DNA of 64,000 nt. It comes from Natrinema pellirubrum DSM 15624. Lineage in GTDB: Archaea > Halobacteriota > Halobacteria > Halobacteriales > Natrialbaceae. Positions 59,681-64,000 of the stretch are shown piece after piece. Under the pieces are notes generated by a model. That model was not told the origin of the DNA, made no database searches, and saw only the letters and a list, made by a program, of their open reading frames with translations. The stretch lies in assembly GCF_000230735.2 (NCBI RefSeq), contig NC_019962.1, positions 3,224,001 to 3,288,000 of the forward strand. The letters are read 5' to 3'. Each line of letters begins with the position of its first letter. Positions within the stretch are counted from its first letter, which is position 1. Both the position numbers and the translations under genes were made by a program.

Positions 59681-60760
59681 ATGACGGAAGCCTACGTCGC
59701 ACTGGAAGGCGGCCACGTACTCGAGGGACGTGGTCGTGCCGACGGGACTGCCCGCGGCGAAATCGTATTCACAACAGCGTATACCGGCTACGAGGAGAGT
59801 CTCACCGATCCCTCCTACGAGGAGCAGATCCTCACGTTCTCGTATCCGCTAATCGGCAACTACGGCGTCCGCGAGGAGCGCTTCGAGGACGACCGCATCC
59901 ACCCCCGCGCCGCGATCGCCAAGGAGTTCACCGACGAGATCGTCGACTGGTTCGAGCGCGAGGGGATCCCGGCGGTCGACCACCTCGACACCCGCGACGT
60001 CGTCACCGACATCCGCGACGGCGGCGCGATGAAATGCGGTATCGCCGTCGGCGAGGACGTCACCGAGGAGGACGCCTTAGAGCAACTCGAGGCCTGCAAG
60101 GCGATGAGCGACCACACCGACATCGGCGCACAGGTCAGCGTCGACGAGCCCGAGGTCTACGGCGAAGACAACGACGGCGAGACGGTCGCACTGATCGACT
60201 GCGGCGCGAAGGGCTCGATCATCAGCTCGCTGCTCGAGCGCGACGCGACGGTTCACGTGCTGCCCTACGACGCCGACGTGTCCGCGGTCGAGGCCGTCGA
60301 CCCCGATCTGCTCTTCATCTCGAACGGCCCGGGCGACCCGGTCAACTTCGGGCAAGCGATCACCCTCGTCGAGGCGTTCGTCGAGGACACGCCCGTTGCG
60401 GGCATCTGTCTCGGCCAGCAGATCGTCGCCGAGGCCCTCGGCGGGTCGACCGAAAAGATGACCTTCGGCCACCGCGGCGTCAACCAGCCCGTCCTCGACT
60501 TAGAGTCCGGGCAGGTCGTGATGACCACCCAGAACCACGGCTACACCGTTGCCGACCCCGGGGAACACCTCGAGGTCACCCAGATCAACGTCAACGACGA
60601 CACGCCGGAAGGAATCGACGGCGTCGAGTACGACGTGATCACCCGCCAGTACCATCCCGAGGCCAACCCCGGCCCGCACGACACCCTCGACTTCTTCGAC
60701 GACGTCCTCGCCATGGCTTCCGGGCGAGCGGACTCGCAGGCGGTTCCGGCCGACGACTAA
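59681..60760 (+). CDS. carA: Carbamoyl-phosphate synthase small subunit
   Basis: This 359-residue glutaminase subunit feeds ammonia to CarB for carbamoyl phosphate, the precursor of arginine and pyrimidines. The N-terminal domain starts MTEAYVALEGGHVLEGRG and has the conserved FTTAYTGYEESLTDPSYEEQ. The glutaminase nucleophile Cys is in VAGICLGQQIVAEALGG and the His/Glu pair in RQYHPEANPGPHD. carB is not in the window on this side, so the subunits are unlinked or lie beyond the edge. A TATA-like acacttatg about 30 bases before the ATG predicts a very short leader. Confidence 0.97.
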   Translation: MTEAYVALEGGHVLEGRGRADGTARGEIVFTTAYTGYEESLTDPSYEEQILTFSYPLIGNYGVREERFEDDRIHPRAAIAKEFTDEIVDWFEREGIPAVDHLDTRDVVTDIRDGGAMKCGIAVGEDVTEEDALEQLEACKAMSDHTDIGAQVSVDEPEVYGEDNDGETVALIDCGAKGSIISSLLERDATVHVLPYDADVSAVEAVDPDLLFISNGPGDPVNFGQAITLVEAFVEDTPVAGICLGQQIVAEALGGSTEKMTFGHRGVNQPVLDLESGQVVMTTQNHGYTVADPGEHLEVTQINVNDDTPEGIDGVEYDVITRQYHPEANPGPHDTLDFFDDVLAMASGRADSQAVPADD

Positions 60761-60881
60761 CGGCCGCGACCCCCGTTTTCCGTTCGGTATTCACTACGTA
60801 CCTCGATAGAGCGTGCGATGCGAACCCGATCACTCGAGCGTGCGATCGAACACGCAATCGCCGCTCGCGGGCCGTCTCCGG

Positions 60882-61832
60882 TCAGTCCCTCGTCGGCTCG
60901 TCGCCGTCCGCGTCGCGAACGTACGCGCGGATCGCGTCGTCGTCGACGGCCTCGAGCAGCACGTCGTCGTCGAGCGCGGCCGCAAGCCGTCGCTGGCCGC
61001 GTTCGGCCCGCCGGTTCGCAGTTTCGGGGTCGACGTAGCTGCCCTCGCGCTCGTCGGCGTAGGCCTCCGCGAGGCGACGGATCTCGGCGGGGTCGTACTC
61101 CTCGGGGGCGTCCGATTCGAACAGATCGACCCAGCGGTCGGGATCGGCCCACTCCTCGGCCCTGTCTGCGGCGTCGCGTCGCCAGTCGTAGCGCTCGGCG
61201 AACCGGCCCCAGTAGCCCGCGTCCTCGCGGCGGTCCCGGAGCAGCGACCGGGCGACCGTCGCGCCGTGGCCGGCCGCGATAATCGCCTGATCGCCACAGC
61301 CCGCCAGCGGGCCGGCGACGTAGAGTCCGTCGACCGGCGTCCGGCCGTCGGCGTCGGGATAGGTTTCGTCGAAGCGCTCGACCGTCTCGCCGTCGCGCTC
61401 CTCGGTGACGAACAGCGCGTCGGGGTCGTCGAGCCCGCGGAGATACGAGCCATCGTACTTACTCGCGGCGATCACGTACCGCGTCCGGTAGGACGCTCCG
61501 TCCTGCGTCTCGAGCCGAAACCCGCCGTCGGCCGGCAACGCGACGGACTCGACGAGGGCCTCGCGGCACCGACAGCCCGCCGTCTCGGCGTGATCCTGTG
61601 CGAGATCGAGGAAGGTCTCGACGTCGATCCCGCCGGGGAAGCCGAGGTAGTTCTCGAGGGAGACACACCGCCGTAGCGACGAGGGGCCGCGGTCGAAGAT
61701 CGTCGTCTCGAGGCCCGCTCGCGCGGTGAAGACGCCGGCGGCGCAGCCGGCCGGCCCGCCGCCGACGACGGCTACGTCGGCATCGAACTCGCGGTCGGTG
61801 CGGCCGTCCGTGTCGTCGCTGTCTGCGCCCAT
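60882..61832 (-). CDS. Thioredoxin-reductase-like FAD/NAD(P) oxidoreductase without redox cysteines
   Basis: This 316-residue flavoprotein has the FAD loop VAVVGGGPAGCAAGVFTARA near residue 20 and the second conserved block DGLYVAGPLAGCGDQAIIAAGHG. The CxxC pair of thioredoxin reductase is absent, as in ferredoxin/flavodoxin reductase-like and low-molecular-weight relatives. The C-terminal 100 residues (WGRFAERYDWRRDAADRAEE) are an extra helical extension. It directly follows the siderophore-type lipoprotein gene with no gap, so it may reduce iron or a siderophore after uptake. Confidence 0.85.
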   Translation of the reverse strand: MGADSDDTDGRTDREFDADVAVVGGGPAGCAAGVFTARAGLETTIFDRGPSSLRRCVSLENYLGFPGGIDVETFLDLAQDHAETAGCRCREALVESVALPADGGFRLETQDGASYRTRYVIAASKYDGSYLRGLDDPDALFVTEERDGETVERFDETYPDADGRTPVDGLYVAGPLAGCGDQAIIAAGHGATVARSLLRDRREDAGYWGRFAERYDWRRDAADRAEEWADPDRWVDLFESDAPEEYDPAEIRRLAEAYADEREGSYVDPETANRRAERGQRRLAAALDDDVLLEAVDDDAIRAYVRDADGDEPTRD

Positions 61833-63008
61833 CTACGCGCCCTCGGTGACGATCTCCGCGACGCGCTGGCGGTCGAACAGCTGCTCGGCGGCCGGAATCT
61901 CGGGGTAGGACTCGCCCGACTCGTAGCCGGGCCACTCGCCGAACTGCTCGGGGTAAAGCTGCTTGGCCGTCATCTCGAGCTGGAAGAGGTGCATGAGCGG
62001 CCCCTGATAGCGCATCCCGCCGGGGACGACCCGGTCGTCCTGAACCGCGGTGAGCTGGCTGCCGGCGGAGTCGTTTGCCAGCCGCTTGCGAACGTTGCCG
62101 ATGGCGTATCGGGGCGTGATCCCCCAGAGGTGGAGGATCACGTCGGGATCTTCCTCGAGCATCGCCTCGTAGCCGACGGTGCCCCAGTCGCGCTCCCAGT
62201 CCCGGTCGGCGAAGACGTCGCGGGCCCCGAGCGGGCGCGTGTCCGCCTGCCAGTAGCCGTCCGCATTGAGGTGGTAGGCGAAGAACTGGCCGTCGTCCAG
62301 CGTGACGCGGGCGACCGTCGGCCGCTCGCTCTCGGGCGGGAGCTTCGACGCGATGTGTGAACGCAGGTCGGCGTGGACTTCGGCGAGGGCCTCGTAGCGT
62401 TCTTCCTCGCGAAAGACCGCGGCGACCCGCTCGAACAGCTCCCAGAGCGTGTAGTACTCGTAGCTGTCGGCGTAGGCCGACGCGGGCTCGCTGTGGACGC
62501 CGCTGTGGAAGTTGCCGACCCACGGGCCGATCTGATCGGCGACGTCCGCGATCCTCGAGTCGTCCCAGTCGTCGTCGGTCTTGACGGGGTAGGACGGGTC
62601 GAGGAAGTGAACGTCGCTGTCGAGGGCGTAGAGTTGCTCTTCGCTGAGTCCCTCCGCGAGGGGGTTCTCGAGCCCTTCCCACTCGAAGGACACGCCCTCG
62701 AGGCGGTCGTAGTAGGTGTTCATCGTCGCGCCGGACATGTCGGGCGCAAAGAGGGTGGTGACCGCGTCGCCATGACCGAGTGCGACGGCCATGTCCGCAT
62801 ACTGGGGGAAGGAGACGAAGGCGTCCTCGGGAACGGAATCGAACTCGACCTCGCCCATCGGGGCCATCGAGACGGTATAGGAGTCGCCATCGCTCGTCGA
62901 TTCGGAATCGATTCCGCCGATACAGCCGGCTACTGCCGCACTGCCGGCCGCGATACCCGTCGCGACGAACGCGCGACGGCTTCGGTCCGCCTGTGGGGTC
63001 GGATCCAT
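61833..63008 (-). CDS. Tat-exported ABC transporter substrate-binding lipoprotein, iron-siderophore type
   Basis: This 391-residue protein has a Tat lipoprotein signal (SRRAFVATGIAAGSAAVAGC) and the class III periplasmic-binding fold: VSFPQYADMAVALGHGDAV, then ALDSDVHFLDPSYPVKTDDD and VILHLWGITPRYAIGNVRKR. Such proteins bind ferric siderophores or haem-type ligands at the cell surface. The permease and ATPase genes are not in the window. An iron-regulator-like palindrome at 63014-63027 sits between the TATA-like ttgaataatt and the start codon, so repression under iron-replete conditions is predicted. Confidence 0.88.
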   Translation of the reverse strand: MDPTPQADRSRRAFVATGIAAGSAAVAGCIGGIDSESTSDGDSYTVSMAPMGEVEFDSVPEDAFVSFPQYADMAVALGHGDAVTTLFAPDMSGATMNTYYDRLEGVSFEWEGLENPLAEGLSEEQLYALDSDVHFLDPSYPVKTDDDWDDSRIADVADQIGPWVGNFHSGVHSEPASAYADSYEYYTLWELFERVAAVFREEERYEALAEVHADLRSHIASKLPPESERPTVARVTLDDGQFFAYHLNADGYWQADTRPLGARDVFADRDWERDWGTVGYEAMLEEDPDVILHLWGITPRYAIGNVRKRLANDSAGSQLTAVQDDRVVPGGMRYQGPLMHLFQLEMTAKQLYPEQFGEWPGYESGESYPEIPAAEQLFDRQRVAEIVTEGA

Positions 63009-63013
63009 ACGAT

Positions 63014-63027
63014 TTAGGCGCGCCTAA
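63014..63027. promoter_or_regulatory. DtxR/Idr-type iron operator (perfect palindrome)
   Basis: TTAGGCGCGCCTAA is perfectly self-complementary and matches the TTAGG...CCTAA form of DtxR/Idr sites in archaea and bacteria. It lies between the AT-rich TATA region (63027-63038) and the leaderless start codon at 63008, where a bound regulator would block transcription. Confidence 0.7.
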
Positions 63028-63048
63028 TTATTCAAAAAGCGTTCGGTT

Positions 63049-63062
63049 TTAGGTTGGCCGAA
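63049..63062. promoter_or_regulatory. Second, imperfect DtxR/Idr-like site
   Basis: TTAGGTTGGCCGAA has the same 14-base frame as the perfect site 35 bases away, with one changed base in the right arm. It lies upstream of the TATA region on the minus strand, so the two sites could bind a pair of dimers or give graded control. Confidence 0.4.
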
Positions 63063-63098
63063 AACGTTGCGGTCCGCCGGACGGGCCCGCCGAAACGG

Positions 63099-63857
63099 TC
63101 ACTCCTCGAAGTCGTAGGTGACCGTCACGCTCGCGGTCACGCTGACCGGATCGGCGTCGATTTCGGTCGGCGGGGCCCCGCCGGCACCGCCGGCCGCGTC
63201 GTCGCTGGCTTCGGTACGGACCGTATGCACCTGTACGTCACCGGTCGTAACGGCCGCCGTTCCCGTGATCTCGACCTCGCGGTTGTCGGCGATGTGTGCC
63301 GCCTCCGCGTCGGCGTTCGCGAGCGCGGCGTCGATCGCGTCCTCGCGTAGCGTCGATCGGGTCTCCTCCTGTAGCGTAAACCGGACCCGGCCGACGTCGT
63401 CGGCACCGGCCTCGATCGCGGCGTCGATGACCTCGCCGACCCGGTCGACATCGGAGAGGGTCACGTCGAACGAGTGAGACCCCTCGAACCCGTCGGTCTC
63501 GCGCCCGCGAGCGGGATGGACGCGGTACCGCCCCTCCTCGACGTTCTCGTCGGGGATGCCGAGGTCGTCGAAGGTCTCGCGGAGCCGTTCGGCACCGCTG
63601 GCGAGTTCGTCGGTGACCGCGTCGGCGCTTTCGCCGGTCGCAGTGACCCCGACATCGACCGTCGCCTGATCCGGTTCGGCCTCGACCTCACCGTCGGCAC
63701 TCACCGTGATCTCGCCGTCGGCATCGTCGTTCGTGTTCGAGTCCGTAGTCGACCCCGACTCGGGGTCGTCGTCGCCCTCGGTCGCGCTTCCGGTACATCC
63801 TGCCACTGCGGCCGCGAGCCCGATACTCGAGGCCGCGAGGAATCGTCGTCGATCCAT
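63099..63857 (-). CDS. SIMPL-domain lipoprotein (DUF541)
   Basis: This 252-residue protein has a Tat lipobox signal (MDRRRFLAASSIGLAAAVAG, then Cys) and a Ser/Asp/Thr-rich linker. The SIMPL/DUF541 domain starts ITVSADGEVEAEPDQATVDV and ends VSVTASVTVTYDFEE. SIMPL proteins form ring-shaped multimers in bacterial envelopes and some are stress-related; the role in haloarchaea is unknown. It is upstream of the siderophore-binding gene on the same strand but separated from it by the iron-operator region, so it is not in the same operon. Confidence 0.9.
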   Translation of the reverse strand: MDRRRFLAASSIGLAAAVAGCTGSATEGDDDPESGSTTDSNTNDDADGEITVSADGEVEAEPDQATVDVGVTATGESADAVTDELASGAERLRETFDDLGIPDENVEEGRYRVHPARGRETDGFEGSHSFDVTLSDVDRVGEVIDAAIEAGADDVGRVRFTLQEETRSTLREDAIDAALANADAEAAHIADNREVEITGTAAVTTGDVQVHTVRTEASDDAAGGAGGAPPTEIDADPVSVTASVTVTYDFEE

Positions 63858-63929
63858 ACTGAACGCTCGTTCGGAAACGGAAAAAAGCCCGCCCCAAGCT
63901 CAAACGTGTCTTTGAGCCAGGGCCGCGAG

Positions 63930-64000
63930 TCACGAACCCGTACGAACCTGTTCGGGATAACGCGGACTGGCGTCCTCGCCAGTGATTCGGGTGATGGACT
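63930..64000 (-). CDS. Possible 3' end of a gene continuing beyond the window
   Basis: The minus-strand frame from the right edge ends at a TGA at 63930-63932 and reads ITRITGEDASPRYPEQVRTG at its end. The composition is plausible for a haloarchaeal C terminus, but only about 22 codons are visible. A seven-base hairpin, ACTGGCG and CGCCAGT at 63966-63983, lies within it. I cannot name it. Confidence 0.3.
   Translation of the reverse strand, partial: SITRITGEDASPRYPEQVRTGS

Noticed and set aside
63966-63983. ACTGGCG/CGCCAGT hairpin as a terminator or integration site
   Set aside because: There is no T-run after it, and it falls inside a plausible C-terminal coding frame; a single short hairpin is not enough evidence.

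Overview
The window is chromosomal DNA of a haloarchaeon. The evidence is high GC content, strongly acidic proteins, archaeal TATA boxes about 27 bases before many start codons (often giving leaderless mRNAs), a TFB gene, archaeal aromatic biosynthesis enzymes (ADH synthase and 3-dehydroquinate synthase II), aIF5B, GatD, Nob1 and a SAMP1-type ubiquitin-like modifier. The frequent CTCGAG word and several small haloarchaea-specific proteins suggest the Natrialbales (Natrinema/Haloterrigena type). That placement is an inference. Nearly all of it looks like core genome. I found no rRNA, tRNA, CRISPR array or transposase.

Layout. Bases 1-13369 carry scattered aromatic genes (3' end of trpA, aroA', aroB', aroD) mixed with a zinc-type CDF exporter, a poly-gamma-glutamate hydrolase-like protein, a NUP-family protein, a SprT-like protein, two haloarchaeal hypotheticals, a HAD phosphatase, a CARF-like winged-helix regulator, a PduS/RnfC-like flavoprotein and a tfb gene. 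Bases 13585-20797 hold an ITPase/XTPase, small haloarchaeal proteins, a second HAD phosphatase, a two-domain regulator, an NfeD-stomatin pair, pyruvate kinase and a GYD protein. Bases 21189-36763 hold metG, a lipoprotein, mfnA, gatD, a double-GNAT protein, samp1, a potassium module (two TrkA-C membrane proteins divergent from an RCK channel), an HPP-Usp fusion, deoC, pgi and a CPBP protease. Bases 36819-44775 hold the translation-related nob1, PRC-barrel and infB genes, then pyrG, guaA and a coupled small protein.

Bases 45342-56394 include the folate and molybdopterin genes mthfs and moaB, an oxidoreductase, and a surface-glycan-like cluster (AlkP-fold protein, two methyltransferases, an alpha/alpha-toroid protein and a GT4 glycosyltransferase), followed by idi, a lipid kinase and a PHP phosphoesterase. 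Bases 56687-63857 contain a candidate structured RNA, a 55-residue zinc-finger protein, a triple-PAS histidine kinase, an Lrp regulator divergent from carA, an iron-siderophore-type lipoprotein with a DtxR-like operator, and a SIMPL lipoprotein.

The most unusual material is non-coding. (1) At 56687-56770, 28 bases after a TATA box, there is a perfectly paired three-way-junction RNA followed by a GNRA hairpin, just before a coupled upstream ORF and zinc-finger gene. (2) Three dispersed repeats (39577-39715, 50511-50711 on the minus strand, 56429-56564) share their ends, and each carries a different but self-complementary inner stem. Each lies 34-79 bases after the stop codon of a gene on the same strand. 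(3) A MITE-like palindrome at 45234-45355 supplies the last codons and stop codon of the 5-formyl-THF cyclo-ligase gene and lies beside a C-rich tract and two perfect hairpins. All of this comes from reading alone; no folding or database search was run.
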